Position numbers and translations under genes: made by a program. From assembly GCF_963678635.1 (NCBI RefSeq), contig NC_087064.1:76162213-76226212 (forward strand): DNA of 64,000 bases, written 5' to 3'. Positions 12,401 through 24,643 of this stretch are shown here, one piece after another. Position 1 is the first letter of the stretch; the number at the start of each line of letters is the position of its first letter. The notes under the pieces were generated by a model. It did no database searches, had not been told where the DNA came from, and saw nothing but the letters and a program-made list of their open reading frames with translations. The DNA is from Symsagittifera roscoffensis. Taxonomy: Eukaryota; Xenacoelomorpha; Acoela; Convolutidae.

Positions 12401-15400
12401 CTTTTCCATACTGTCAAACACGATCTTGTCTCCTTCAGTCAAATTTGCAGGCATCCAGAACTTCCCTGACAACGCATCCAGATCGTCACCAACGCATCCA
12501 AGAATGGTAAACTCCTTCTTTAGGTTTTCATCACACTCCGAAGCACCTGGTCGAAGGGCCCAAGGTTCAGACATTCGATATTCACTATACTGCATGAGAC
12601 CAGAAAAGGAGCCGTAAACACTGTCGGTTATACTGCAAACACCCTTGTCACCACAGGACTTCGAAACGGTAACAACAACTTTCAGGACCTCGCTCATCAA
12701 CCAATCAGAGGCGTCCGCTATGACAGTCAGCTTTGGCCAAATTTCAAAGATCTTCGATTCCAGCATTGAGTTGATTTTGGCGACATGCTGAAAAATTCCA
12801 ATTAATTTTGAAAGGCCATAATTATTGTTCTAAAAAAATATTCAAACTCAATCCCTCTATCACCTGGTCTTTGAACGAATTATCGCTATCTGCAGTAGAA
12901 AGACCACCCAAGTTGAGAAACTCAATAGCACATCCAAGGGATTCCTAAAGATAAACTAAGACAACTTTATCACTACAAAATAAAAAATATATCTTGCTTT
13001 TCAGTTTACTAACCGCATATTTCATGGCAACGATTGTTCTGTTAAAAATTTGTTCGATCTCCGCCTCATTGGAACACGCTGATACATCACACCTTAAATC
13101 AACTTTTCGTTTTCTAAGCTAGTTTGACTCCTTTAAGAATAATTTAACCCAAAAAATGACCAGCCGTTTTTTGGGTATAGCAAATAAAAAATGTACCCAA
13201 TTCCCAAAACATTGATGTTTTTCTTCGCTGCGCAATCCAGAATTGACTTGTAGTACTCTTCATTCTTGTTCCACGACACCTTCACAATCACTCTAAAAAC
13301 TCTCCATATTAAAAAAAATGAAACTTCAACACAGAGGCGAGGCTGCGACTTCGCAAACACAAGCAGTAAAACCGCGAACACTAGTTCTAAAATGTTTTTT
13401 TTTAAAAAAAAACAAGGATTGCCGGTTTCTGTGCAAGTAGCACAGAATGTTCCGACAATAGTCTTAACAAAATACAAAACTTTTTTTTAAAATTAATGAC
13501 GTTTTTTTCGGCGTGGTGTGATAAAAGGATCTGAAAGGAAAAAACATAGCCAACTGACACTTGGAAAAAAGTAATGAACGCAAGGAAACTAAAAAAAAAA
13601 CGACTTGTTTTTTCAAATATCTTCAACTTTTGAATTTCGGAAGAAATTAGATGGCCTTAAAGCTCTTTGAATTTTTAGAACAATTTATGGTGGACACTTT
13701 TTCGTTAAAATTAGCCCAATTTGAGAAAATTGGATCAATAGGTATAACTTTTATTTCGCTGGGAAATCTGATAATTAATTTCCATTTTCAAAATTAGAAG
13801 TCGATCACGTTTTTCGTGACTTCAAGTTTGCTGTTCGATAGTTGAGTTTGCCTTCCTTTTAGCAATAGAAATGCATTGAACTTGAAAAAAGTCAAACCGC
13901 GAAAAATCAAAAATGAGCGTGAACAAATTTTAAAACTTTTTCCTGAAAAAAAAATCAGCAAGACCTATATAAAAGTCTTCACTACGTTGATTCCTGTCAA
14001 TATTACGGAGAAAACGCTTTCAGAACTGGCACAATTGTTTTTGGAAAATTGAACGAAATCTAAATTTGGGTCAAAAAGTCAAATATGTCTGGCATCCATT
14101 GTGAATTCCTTGCCACACTTAGGAAAAAACCATTATGCAGGCCATGCCTCTACATCATGTTCTTTCGATTGAATGTTTACTCTCAAATTTGTCACCGTAA
14201 TTTTGGACAAAACCAAAAAACATCCAAAAACGGTTACTATTATTATTTCAAAACTTGGACTTTAAGGATTAGAGCTCACCCGCTATGCAGAGAAAAATCC
14301 AAACACCTATTCTTTCTTTTAAACCCTTTATCTCAGATTTGATAGGATAATTTCCGAGAAAAAACAAGTTTCCAAAAAAATGGCCCAAAAACTTCAATAC
14401 TTTTACATTTTTAAGGCGATAACTGTAATTTATCAAAATTTATGGCGAAACCAATTTTGCGAAGAAAATTCACAAAAATGTTCTTACGATTAACATCAGA
14501 TTTGGCTGGGCAGTTTTTGAGAAATGTCAAAAAAGTCAACAAAATTTTCAAGCTTTCCAAATTGGACAATTTCTGTAGCCATAACTATTTTAGGATTCCT
14601 GACACCGGTTTTTTGCGATTGATCCCTTAATCGAAATCAAAAATTGTCAAAAAATATTTTAGGTTAGTTTAATGAGAAAAATCAAAAGTTCACAAAAAAG
14701 GTCAAGTTGTCATCAAAATGCCTTTTTCTCCAAAAGGTAGAGTGTATGCCGGTTACGCAGAGAACATTACTATAACCTATTAATTCGATTGAATCTTAAA
14801 TCGTGAGAGTTGGGAGGGTAAAATACGAGAAAGGTCAAAAAATTTTAAAAAAAATTCTCTTGAGGCCATAACTTTATTTTACAAAATTAGGCCGTAGCCG
14901 CTTATGCAGTTTGAGAAAATCCAAAAAAAATTGAAAAATGATCCAAAATTTCCCTTCCCAGAGTTTTCGAAGGCTGTAGCAAGTGGAGTAAGGTAAAAAA
15001 AGAGAGAGTAGGTGATTATGTAAGCACAAAAGGGTAGCGTTCGGTCTTTCTATTGGTAGCAGCTTTTCAAATATAGGCCAAGTGGTTTCTGAGAAAAACA
15101 TTAGTTTTTGTGAAACAAATCCAAAGCGTCCAGAAACCAGATCCATATATTTTCGTACCCGTTCCTATCAAACAGGAGTTTTCATAATACCTGTTTTTAT
15201 TATAAAAGTACTAGCCACCAAAAATCAGAAACAACGATATAATGCTAAGAAACAACGATATAATGCTAAGTAAACCAAATATAATTCTGCAAAAGGGCCA
15301 CCAAATTAACGAGCATTTTTTCTTTCGACTTTTGAGTTCGTGATATGTGGGAAACAAGTGGAGTTCGTGATATGACATTACGCTCCGCTTGTGTATCTAT

Positions 15401-16508
15401 ATCAACTATTATGCTATATTTAGTCCGTAATTTTCGTACCTAGAGTTGACCGCCCCGAACGACTCGATTTGTTTCAGATCTTTTTCGTTGTTCGCGGCTA
15501 CAACACAGTTTTGCGCCACAGCCGCTTTCAAACTGGATTTAGGCTGGTTCTCTCCATCGAACACAACATTTCGAGTTTTGACACCAGAATTACCGGCAGA
15601 CAGCAAATCCCGCTAAAATTCCAAATCATGAGGTTAGTGTCCAGGCAAAATTGACTCATTTCATTAAGCTGCTAATTTTGGCTTTAGACAACTGTACATT
15701 TCGAGCATCTTATCGATTAGAAACAGAAGCTCATCGGTTAAACGAAATTAACATTGAAATCATTCATTTGAAACAATCGAAAAAATGATGACGAATCGAT
15801 AAACACCAAAAAGATGAAACAGCAATTCAGTTAATACAGGAACTCGGTATAACGTTCAGCTGATATTATTATGTCACTCATCAGAGATTTAAGAGAATCA
15901 AAAAAACTTCTTCAAATGAATCTAACCTCGCAATTTGAGCTTACCTTGTTAGAGCATGTAAAGCCAACTCCTAGATTCTTGACTAGCGGAGAAACTCCGA
16001 ATTTGCTGTAACGGAGGGAGAAGAGAGGCTGCACTTGAGGGAAAATATCTCGCCATGACTTCAAGTTGTAACTCAAAACTCCGAAGTCACAGATCCACGT
16101 GACCGGAGACTAAATTCAACAGATCAGTTTTCAACTAAGGAAACCCGAAACTGGACAATACTCTCCAAAACACCGAAACTGGACAATCTAAAGATGCTAC
16201 CTTAAAAGCTTGGTTGCATTAGATTTATAGATATGAGCGATCCATAAACCTCAATTCTGCTGTACAATATATGCTATGATACCTGTAAAAATAGTAATGA
16301 CACCTCCAATTGCCTGTCTACGTGTTTTCATCAAACAAAAACAATCATCTAATGAAAAATTTGAAGATGCAAAGCTCATTGTGAAACTCACATTTTGAGA
16401 TAGTTCTTGAATCATGGTCTGGTTAGACTGTTGGTGGAGGCATTCTTGCAGTACAGTGTCAAAGTAAGCTAAGTGGTTGTAGTCAAGTTTAATATCTATC
16501 AGCTGCAT
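9484..16508 (-). CDS. Ornithine decarboxylase-like protein without catalytic residues (antizyme-inhibitor-like), 8 exons
   Basis: Exons on minus: 16508-16392, 16109-15945, 15612-15440, 13292-13197, 13092-13014, 12944-12864, 12787-12315, 9784-9484. Phases agree at all seven junctions, giving 494 codons; donors are GT, acceptors T-rich AG. The product follows the ornithine decarboxylase fold: N-terminal barrel (WICDFGVLSYN, LGVGFTCSNK), FLNLGGLS in the glycine-loop position, and C-terminal TDSVYGSFS. Known ODC active-site residues are replaced: the PLP lysine of FYAVKC aligns with Arg in LFSLRY, His of SFHVG with Asp, EPGR with DASD, and the catalytic Cys of TCDGLD with Gly in VGDDLD. Family knowledge: inactive ODC paralogues act as antizyme inhibitors, raising polyamine synthesis and uptake. 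Assigning that role is inference. Intron repeats show TE invasion, but the frame is intact. Confidence 0.75.
10210..10720. repeat. Dispersed repeat in the last intron of the ODC-like gene
   Basis: This block is clearly related to 13540-14040 in another intron of the same gene. Both share GAACTTTTGAATTTCG-type text, TAGATGGCC, TGGATCAATAGGTA, TTTCGCTGGGAAATCTGATAA and CGCGAAAAATCAAAAATGAG. Non-coding. Confidence 0.75.
11590..11690. repeat. Short GC-rich repeat patch in the intron
   Basis: TGGTCATGCATT occurs twice and AGGACCGGGGT twice within about 80 bp, followed by an AATAAT run. Unexplained; it could be the end of a small repeat. Confidence 0.5.
13540..14040. repeat. Second intronic copy of the dispersed repeat
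   Basis: Same family and orientation as 10210-10720. It lies in the 2.1-kb intron between the exons ending at 15440 and starting at 13292. The rest of that intron (14040-15440) shows no coding exon of the gene. Confidence 0.75.
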
Positions 16509-16607
16509 GATGGGACTCGCGGGAAAAGTTCTAAAACGCGCTTATTCATCGACGTTTTTCTTGTATAAAAGTTTTATTTTAAAAAAAAATTGAGAACAAA
16601 CTACTGT

Positions 16608-17294
16608 TCACGCCCAGCCCGGATCAGGATCCCACGGCAACTCCGCGTTGAAATCAACCTGATCTCTGTTCCTTGCAAGTGTTTCCCAGCGTTTGGCTAC
16701 CTTGCCAACGAAAATGGCCTGAACAAAAAAATTTCATTGTCATATTCTTACGCCCAAGGAACAAGCATTATAACATGCACTTACTGTATCGGAACAGCAG
16801 AGGTCCGCCAAAGAAAATATTATTTCTTCGAACGGCTGAATTGTTGAAACTGTAAATTGAATTTCACAAATACGTAAATCCTGAAATCAGAGAAACAATA
16901 AGGGTCATAGAAACAAATGTTTTAATTGCTTCAAAAACGGTCAATTAAGTGGGTCTGTGCTTTAATTAACTTCAAACACGATAATTTCATATCAAACTAT
17001 TCAACCCAAAAACAACAGAGCGGCAGAAATGGAAAACTATAAATAACACTAGAAACTAAAAAAATCATCCTATAAAATTGGACTGCAGAAAAACCCTTTT
17101 GGTGAAACGATAACCACTAACTTTAAAATGGCGAACTTACTCAAATACAAATTTTCGAGATTTGGATGTTTTCTTGAGAAAAAAATATAAGCATTGCAGA
17201 AGAAGTAATCCACAGAAACACTAGAACAAGTGAACATGGCAAACAACAATTTTTTTTCCGGTTTACAAGATGTTGCGTGTAAGAATGAACTCAT
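16608..17294 (-). CDS. Possible small multi-exon gene (tentative)
   Basis: The best-supported pieces are a last exon 16718-16608 and a small exon 16835-16785. The last exon has acceptor TTCAG and 36 codons ending DFNAELPWDPDPGWA and a stop; the small exon has acceptor TTCAG and donor GTAAGT. Further upstream an ATG at 17294 opens a frame with a GTAAGT donor after 17141. Its phase does not match the frame I prefer for the last exon, so another exon or a different start is needed. I do not recognise the product. It is arranged head-to-tail with the ODC-like gene on the same strand, about 100 bp from its ATG. Confidence 0.3.
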
Positions 17295-17370
17295 TAATCT
17301 CTTTTTGGTTTATCACGAATTTACAAGTAAATTTGAAATTTTTTTTGAAGAAAAATTTGAAGAAATTTGA

Positions 17371-18888
17371 AGATCAAATATACAAACCAATACTAAAGAG
17401 GCTAGAGAAAAAATAGAAAACATTGCTCTTGATCCGGATGAAACCATAATATCTCTTGATGTGAAAAGATTGTACACCAACGTTCCCCTGAAAGAGGCAA
17501 TTGAAATTGCTCTACAGAAGCTGTACAGCCAGGAGTCTCCTCCTGAAATTCAAAGAGCAACCATGAAAAGGCTTTTGAATATGGCGGTCAGCAAAGTATA
17601 TTTCAAGTGTAAAGATTCATGGTATGTACAAGTTGATGGTTTAGCAATGGGCGCGTCCCTCGCTGTAATTCTGGCGAACTTATGGCTGAAAGAGTACGAA
17701 TTTGCTCTACGACAACAAATACCGGTGGGAACGGGGGTACAGCAAATTAATGACAAAAACGGCTTGTGCCCATGTTGCAGCAGGAAAGTCACATATAGAT
17801 CAAAGGGGGTTGAATGCGAGAGTTGCCGAAACTGGTATCATCTAAAATGCGGAAAAATATCCGATGACGTATACACATCAATAACCGAGATAGTCTGGTA
17901 CTGCGAAAGCTGCTGCCGAACTAAGAACAAGGAGAAGGATACTCCCCAGGTGAAATTGTTCCTCAGGTATGTGGATGACATTGTTAGAACAGTCAGAGGG
18001 GAGTCGAGTTGTCTTCTCGATGCCGCCAATTCTCTCCATCCAAATTTGCAGTTCACTCTAGAGAAAACTAATTCGGAGGGGAATTTGCCGTTCCTGGATT
18101 TGAACATAAATGTATCGCAGGGTAGGCGTGTAACTTGCAGTTGGTATCAAAAACCAACAGATACAGGAACTATACTGAACTATAGAAGCTGCGCCCCAAC
18201 TCAGTATAAGCGTAGTGTTATCCAAGGCACTGTACACAAGGTTTTTAGGAGTACATCTAGCTGGGAGCAATTTGATAACTCTATGGAAACTAATAGGGCG
18301 CAATGGCTGACAAATCAGTACCCTGAAAATTGGTCCGCAAAGTTGGTTTCAGACGCCTTGTGCAAGATCATCGAGGGTAAGGGCAAGCCCCTGGATAGTG
18401 ACAGGGGTTTGTCAGTTCAATCACCAAAGGATGGGAAGCCCCCAATGCTGATGGTGCAAACTAGAGGTAACCAGAGCCAATATTTTGCTAACAGGTTACG
18501 AAAATTAACTAACGTTCAAGTGGTTTTCACCACAAGAAAACTACAATCATGTTTACCATCACTGAAGTCAGCATTTTCTAATGACCTCAAGTCAAGAGTG
18601 GTTTATAAACTGTCATGTAGTGGATGCACTTCCACCTATGTCGGACAAACTGTTCGACATTTGACCACTAGAATTGAGGAGCATAAGAAAGCAGACACAC
18701 CGGTAGGCCTCCACCTTCAGCAATGCCAACTTGAAGGAAATAGCGCAGATCTTAGTTGGGAAATTATAGATAGGTCAAACAACCAAACAAAATTGCTAAC
18801 ACTAGAGGCAATACATATCAGGAAAGAGAAACCTGGCTTGAACACGCGCGATGAGTTTAGGAGCAAGGAGTTAACACTGAAAATTTAA
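17371..18888 (+). pseudogene. Penelope-like element, 5'-truncated: RT with inserted PHD finger, plus GIY-YIG endonuclease
   Basis: The frame is open from after a stop at 17370 to 18888 (506 codons) with no usable ATG at its head, so the N-terminal part of the RT is missing, as is typical of 5' truncation. RT motif A is ISLDVKRLYTNVPL (about 17446-17487), motif B GLAMGASLAVILANL (about 17638-17682), motif C YVDD (about 17970-17981), followed by FLDLN. At the C-terminus YKLSCSGC, STYVGQT and a downstream Arg/Glu form a GIY-YIG endonuclease, the nuclease of Penelope-like elements. Unusually, between motifs B and C (about 17750-17945) lies a complete C4HC3 PHD-type finger: CPCC, CESC, WYHLKC, WYCESC. 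The 3' region is shared with two downstream copies. Confidence 0.85.
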
Positions 18889-19230
18889 TCCCAAAATATT
18901 TTTGGTTTTTTATTCAAAACGTACATGTCTAAATCGAAATTATGACTCATAAACTTCCAGACAAAGTAATTTAAAAATATTTGATTAATTTTAGAGGTTA
19001 AAGGTATTTTAATCTTAATAGTAATTTAGAGGTCAACTGTGATTGGCTAATTTTTTATCATGATGGTTTAGAATCAAATTGTATGTGATTTATTGTAAAT
19101 AACATTTGTAAATTGATGTTTTATCGTCATTTAGAGTAGTTTATTGTAAAAATCCTGACGATGCACATAGTTGCGAAAACGTTTGAAATTTACTTTTTAG
19201 CAAAAATTTCTTCATTAATCTCATTCAGAA
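18889..19230 (+). other. 3' end of the Penelope-like element
   Basis: A non-coding tail after the GIY-YIG stop. It contains CTGACGA at 19155-19161, a short TGCACATAGTTGC arm-loop-arm, then GAAA at 19175-19178. This resembles the conserved core found in 3' regions of Penelope-like elements, for which hammerhead ribozymes have been described. The copy at 22181-22418 keeps it. A bona fide ribozyme is not shown: I cannot place a permitted cleavage triplet with confidence. Confidence 0.4.
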
Positions 19231-20340
19231 TAAACCACCTGGACAATCTAACATATCAGCGGGGACTTTAAAACATGGATGCAATGAAATATACGCACAC
19301 ATCACATTTCTCATAAATAAATGCATAAAAATCAATTCATTCCCAGCTATACTCAAAAAAAAACACTGTAAGCGCAATATACAAAAGGACCCAAAAATAG
19401 CTGAGAAATATAGACAAATCTCAATAACAGGTCCACTCTCAATTTTTTTGAAAAGTTATTTTACAAACAGATCAATGAATATCTTTTGATTAATAACCAG
19501 CTCGTTAACACACAATATGCTTTTAGATACTCTTATTCAACAATTGCCTCAATTCTTTATTGCACTAAATTTTTCCGCAAGTCAATGGATAAAAACACTT
19601 TCGTTGCTGTATCTCTATTGGTTGTATCCAAAGAATTCGATTCAGTTTGTCATGATCATTTTGAGAGTAAACTGAAGGATTTGGAATTTTGTGAACCAGC
19701 ATTGACTATGGTTCATAGTTTCGTGAGCAATAGCCAACGAGAAACTGTATCAAACAACACAGAATCCAATTGAACCTCACTCAACCTGCGTAAGGTACAC
19801 TTTTGAGACCTTTAATCTTCAACCTATAAACCAATGACTTGAAAGAACATCTAACCATAAAGTGCAAATTAATGCAAAATGCAGACGACACTCTCCTATT
19901 TTGCGACGATAATATTGTTGATAAAGTATTGCAGATAATACAGGAATCATGTCAAAAATTGTCTCTAAGTTTTCAAGACACTTTTTAAAACTCAATACAA
20001 GCAAAACTGAACTGATCATTTAAGCAAAAAACATCAATATACAAGCAACAATGTGAAAATCAGTATGATTTTAGATGATAGTATAACGGAAAAAAGCACA
20101 AGTCAGGTAAATGGGGGTAATTTTCGATCAATTTGTCACATTCCAAGTAAATTATCAAAAATCAAAAATTATCTACAATCAGCATACCCAAAAACCAAAC
20201 ACAAGCACGACATAGATGATCAGAACAAAAATTTTAAAAATTACACCATAAAGAAAGATTCAGCCGTCATTATATCAAAAACTGTTCTTTTCAGAAAATC
20301 AGTTTAAATATGGAACCAAATTGAAAGCACAACTGAAAAC
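19230..20340 (+). pseudogene. Degenerate non-LTR (LINE) reverse transcriptase, copy 1
   Basis: Broken frames spell LINE RT motifs in order: a KPPGQSNISAGTLK-like segment (19220-19280), NQLVNTQYAFR with STIASIL (about 19495-19560), FVAVSLLVVSKEFDSV (motif A region, about 19600-19660), a SNSQRETVSN block, and NADDTLLFC (motif C region, about 19880-19910). The usual catalytic Asp of motif A is lost (SLLVVSKEFD), and stops and frameshifts are frequent. The Penelope 3' end abuts its start. It is interrupted downstream by LTR sequence at about 20340. Jockey/CR1-like by motif style; exact clade not determined. Confidence 0.7.
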
Positions 20341-20655
20341 CCTAATGTTTGACCTTAATTTTCGGGGTAAATGATCATTTTTGAAAATATCGAATCGACT
20401 ATGTAATGCTCAAGTTTATCGCCGCAACTGAAAGAAGAAGTAAAAAAAAATTTAAAAAAATTCAGATATAATTGCAAGAAAGTTGACCAAAAATTGTGTT
20501 TTTCGCAATTTCACTGAAAAATTCAATTCGAGTAAAACTGTTTTGTTCCCGACAGAGAACATCACAAATTCCTAAGAGAGCTCCATCGTTAGACAAGAGA
20601 AAATCTTGATTGGGCAAGTCGACGAGCGAAGCTGCTCGAAGGTCCAGATAACAAA
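20340..20655 (+). mobile_element. Partial LTR of a degenerate gypsy-type element (unit 1)
   Basis: Diverged match to the first 350 bp or so of the 37730-38617 LTR: GTTTGACCT, ATCGAATCGACTATG, CTCAAGTTT, CAACTGAAAG and the TCGCAATTTC region are recognisable. It breaks off at about 20655, where the deletion relative to unit 2 begins. Confidence 0.65.
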
Positions 20656-20659
20656 ATGT

Positions 20660-22180
20660 CAAAAAATATGGATGCGCTCTTGAGAAGTCCTTTTAATTTA
20701 TAATGGAAGCAACATCTATGCAAAGACAATGATAACGTGTGATGATGTTCTGATCTTCGTGGGTCGAGAGAAGATCAAGGTCAGGTCAATTGGACAATGC
20801 GCAATGCTTGAAGATGGGCTATGCATTTGGGCACGGAAGCAGAGGTGTCTGCTCATGTACTGGTATAAATGAAAAAAAGACATCTTTAAAAAGGTTACTA
20901 AACACGAGAGCTGTCTTGAGAGTGATACCAATAGAAACATGGAGACGGATGGGATATGACAAAGATGACCTGTTAGGCTCCAGAATCCGGCTATCAGCAG
21001 CAAACAAAGGGGCACTAGGGGTTCATGGCAGAACACCAAGAAAAGCATGGAGTTTGGGGGAACGCAATCTGTGTATGAGCTTTCTTGTAGTGGAAAATCT
21101 AGATGATTCGAATAACTTCATTTTGGCAGGGACTTTACCAGAGCGTTTGATGTAACAATAGATCTTAACAATGCGGTGTTCAGGATTCGAAGTCCGGAAA
21201 GGAAGAACGTAATAAAACCGGTAGGTTTGATAAAGACACAGGAGTGCCAAACTCAGGTTTTCTTTAGTAGGAGGGTGAGGTTGGAAGCCAATGAGGCTGC
21301 ATTTGTAAACTTGAGAAAGAAGAACTACAATGAACTCAGCGATATTAAACAGATTTGTGTAGTATCAAAAACAAATAGCCAAATTGCTGTTATTTTAGGA
21401 CGATCAATCTGAATCACAAAAAGTGGCATCTGCGTCAGTTTCTTGTCGAATACTTTGATATACCAATCACAACCCTGAGAGGTAGGAAACTGGGATACGC
21501 ATTGCCGGTAAAAACTAGATATAAAACGATTGAAAAAATTTTAAAAACATATAAAATTCTTGATTGTATGAATCATAAGGACAAGATTTGTATCTTGAGT
21601 AGATTGAAGCGAATAAACGTTTTATCGGCTGTCATCAATTCGCTTAAGTCAGAGACTGACAGTGCAATGTCGACGAGTTGTTCCAACTCTCCTGAAAGAC
21701 CGACACCAGAGGAATTGGAACTGGAGAAACCGCTAAAACCCGAAATTGAACCTTTAAGGGGAAAAAATAACGGACGAACAGCTCTATGCCATCAAGGATG
21801 TGTTAGATAGGAATCAGGATGTTTTCTCGAGACACAAGGCGGATATCGGGTGTTGTAACTTTCTTGAACATGAAAAACAATTAGAAGAGTTGGCGGTACC
21901 GCATAGGGAGGGGGCTGACCCCACTTAAATCTGACGCATGTAGAAAACAAACAGAAGCATTAGTAGAGTATGACAAGATAGAACTATCCATATCACCGTG
22001 GGCGTGTGGAGTAGTAATGGCCAAAACCAAAAGAGATCAACTGAGATTTTGTTCTGACTTTCGACATCTGAACTCCGTCATAGTGAAGGATGCTGTTCCT
22101 ATCCCGAGGATAGACGGGAGCTTTTCGAAATTGAGGGATTTAATGATTTGTACAACTCTTGATCTGGGATCGGCTGTCTT
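20660..22180 (+). pseudogene. Degenerate protease-RT fragment of a gypsy-type element (unit 1)
   Basis: Starts in a scrap of gag, jumps to the pre-protease region, and then follows the protease and N-terminal RT of the complete element at 43660-45130. The retropepsin site region reads LLNTRAVLRVIPIETW where the intact element has DTGA, so the catalytic Asp is gone. The following frame (PVKTRYKTIEKIL onward) is the RT-connecting region, interrupted by stops. It ends abruptly at the duplication junction after a DLGSAV-like RT motif. Confidence 0.8.
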
Positions 22181-22414
22181 TTAGAGGTTAAAGGTATTTT
22201 AATCTTAATAGTAATTTAGAGGTCAACTGTGATTGGCTAATTTTTTATCATGATGGTTTAGAATCAAATTGTATGTGATTTATTGTAAATAACATTTGTA
22301 AATTGATGTTTTATCGTCATTTAGAGTAGTTTATTGTAAATATCCTGACGATGCACATAGTTGCGAAAACGTTTGAAATTTACTTTTTAGCAAAAATTTC
22401 TTCATTAATCTCAT

Positions 22415-23845
22415 TCAGAATAAACCACCTGGACAATCTAACATATCAGCGGGGACTTTAAAACATGGATGCAATGAAATATACGCACACATCACATTTC
22501 TCATAAATAAATGCATAAAAATCAATTCATTCCCAGCTATACTAAAAAAAACATTGTTAGCGCAATATACAAAAGGACCCAAAAATAGCTGAGAAATATA
22601 GACAAATCTCAACAACAGGTCCACTCTCAAATTTTTTTTAAAAGTTATTTTACAAACAGATCAATGAATATCTTTTGATTAATAACCAGCTCGTTAACAT
22701 ACAATATGCTTTTAGAAACTCTTATTCAACAATTGCCTCAATTCTTTATTGCACTAAATTTTTCCGCAAGTCAATGGATAAAAACACTTTCGTTGCTGTA
22801 TCTCTATTGGTTGTATCCAAAGAATTCGATTCAGTTTGTCATGATCATTTTGAGAGTAAACTGAAGGATTTGGAATTTTGTGAACCAGCATTGACTATGG
22901 TTCATAGTTTCGTGAGCAATAGCCAACGAGAAACTGTATCAAATAACACAGAATCCAATTGAACCTCACTCAACCTGCGTAAGGTACACTTTTGAGACCT
23001 TTAATCTTCAACCTATAAACCAATGACTTAAAAGAACATCTAACCGTAAAGTGCAAATTAATGCAAAATGCAGACGACACTCTCCTATTTTGCAACGATA
23101 ATATTGTTGATAAAGTATTGCAGATAATACAGGAATCATGTCAAAAATTGTCTCTAAGTTTTCAAGACACTTTTTAAAACTCAATACAAGCAAAACTGAA
23201 CTGATCATTTAAGCAAAAAACATCAATATACAAGCAACAATGTGAAAATCAGTATGATTTTAGATGATACTATAACGGAAAAAAGCACAAGTCAGGTAAA
23301 TGGGGTTAATTTTCGATCAATTTGTCACATTCCAAGTAAAGGTTAAAAGTATATTAGGAAAATTGGTCCGCGGAATCAAAAGGTTACAATCAATAAAAGG
23401 ACCGCTGACAATCCAAAACTGAATACTATTAAAGATTGCTCTAGTCATAAACCATTTGCATTGCCCAGCAGTACTCCTAATTGTTAAAACAACGATATAA
23501 TTTGATAATCCTCCGACAATATCATTTGAAATATTAACAGTAAAAAGTAAGCTGGGTAGTTAGGACCTACTCTGACAGAAAAAAATTGATTCTTTATCTA
23601 AACTTAAAATAAAATACAGTATATTACTAGTTTAAATGTTTCTCAATTAGAAACTTCTGTTATAATCGGAAAATCAAAAATTATCTACAATCAGCATACC
23701 CAAAAACCAAACACAAGCACGACATAGATGATCAGAACAAAAATTTTAAAAATTACACCATAAAGAAAGATTCAGCCGTCATTATATCAAAAACTGTTCT
23801 TTTCAGAAAATCAGTTTAAATATGGAACCAAATTGAAAGCACAAT
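22415..23845 (+). pseudogene. Degenerate LINE reverse transcriptase, copy 2
   Basis: Same remnant as 19230-20340 with a handful of substitutions. A 330-bp block at 23341-23672 is present here and missing from copy 1. Same lost catalytic residues and stops. Confidence 0.7.
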
Positions 23846-24643
23846 GAAAACCCTAATGTTTGACCTCAAGTTTCGGGGTAAATGATCATTTTCGAAAATA
23901 TCGAATCGACTATGTAATGCTCAAGTTTATCGCCGCAACTGAAAGAAGAAGTAAAAAAAAATTTAAAAAAATTCAGATATAATTGCAAGAAAGTTGACCA
24001 AAAATTGTGTTTTTCGCAATTTCACTGAAAAATTCAATTCGAGTAAAACTGTTTTGTTCCCGACAGAGAACATCACAAATTCCTAAGAGAGCTCCATCGT
24101 TAGACAAGAGAAAATCTTGAGTGGGCAAGTCGACGAGCGAAGCTGCTCGAACGTCCAGATAACAAAACTTCTTGAGTAAAAACTAGTTATTCCCTAAAAC
24201 TTCCAGACCTTTCTTTCTTACATAAATTACCTAAACCTAGAGTTGCGTAATAATTTCTTGAGTGTATTTTCACACAGTTAACTTAAGATAGGGCGGGTTT
24301 TAAGTTGATCTATCAGAAATTGATCAAAGGTCGACTGTCCTATAAAAGCTAATGCTATAATTGAGTTTCCAATCCTGCTTTTAACTGCGTTCGCGTGTTT
24401 TGGGTATTTAGAGACCTAGCCATTGGGGCATTCTTATTTCAAGAGTGGGGGCTGTTTTTGTAAAGGCCTTTAATCTGTAACACGATTTTGTAGTCACATG
24501 TCTTTAGCGAAACGAGTTGGCTCCGACAGAATGAGGTACAAAAACAAAAAAGATAGTGTCCCTAACCCTTGAGCCAATGATTACAGGGCCTGTGTTTCTT
24601 AACCTCATATGTCACTTAAGCGAAATATTGTTAAATAGTGTTT
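23845..24643 (+). mobile_element. 5' LTR of the older, internally deleted gypsy-type element
   Basis: Colinear with the 37730-38617 LTR but clearly diverged. The extreme 5' end is not recognisable. Shared landmarks include AGAGTGGGGGC, GAATTGGCTCCGAC-like text, GATAGTGTCCCT and CTTGAGCCAATG. It is followed by TAGTGTTTTTATGGCGCTCC, the same post-LTR sequence as in the complete element. Confidence 0.75.

Noticed and set aside
20462-20662. Minus-strand 66-codon frame in the LTR remnant
   Set aside because: Lies in LTR-derived sequence; no domain.
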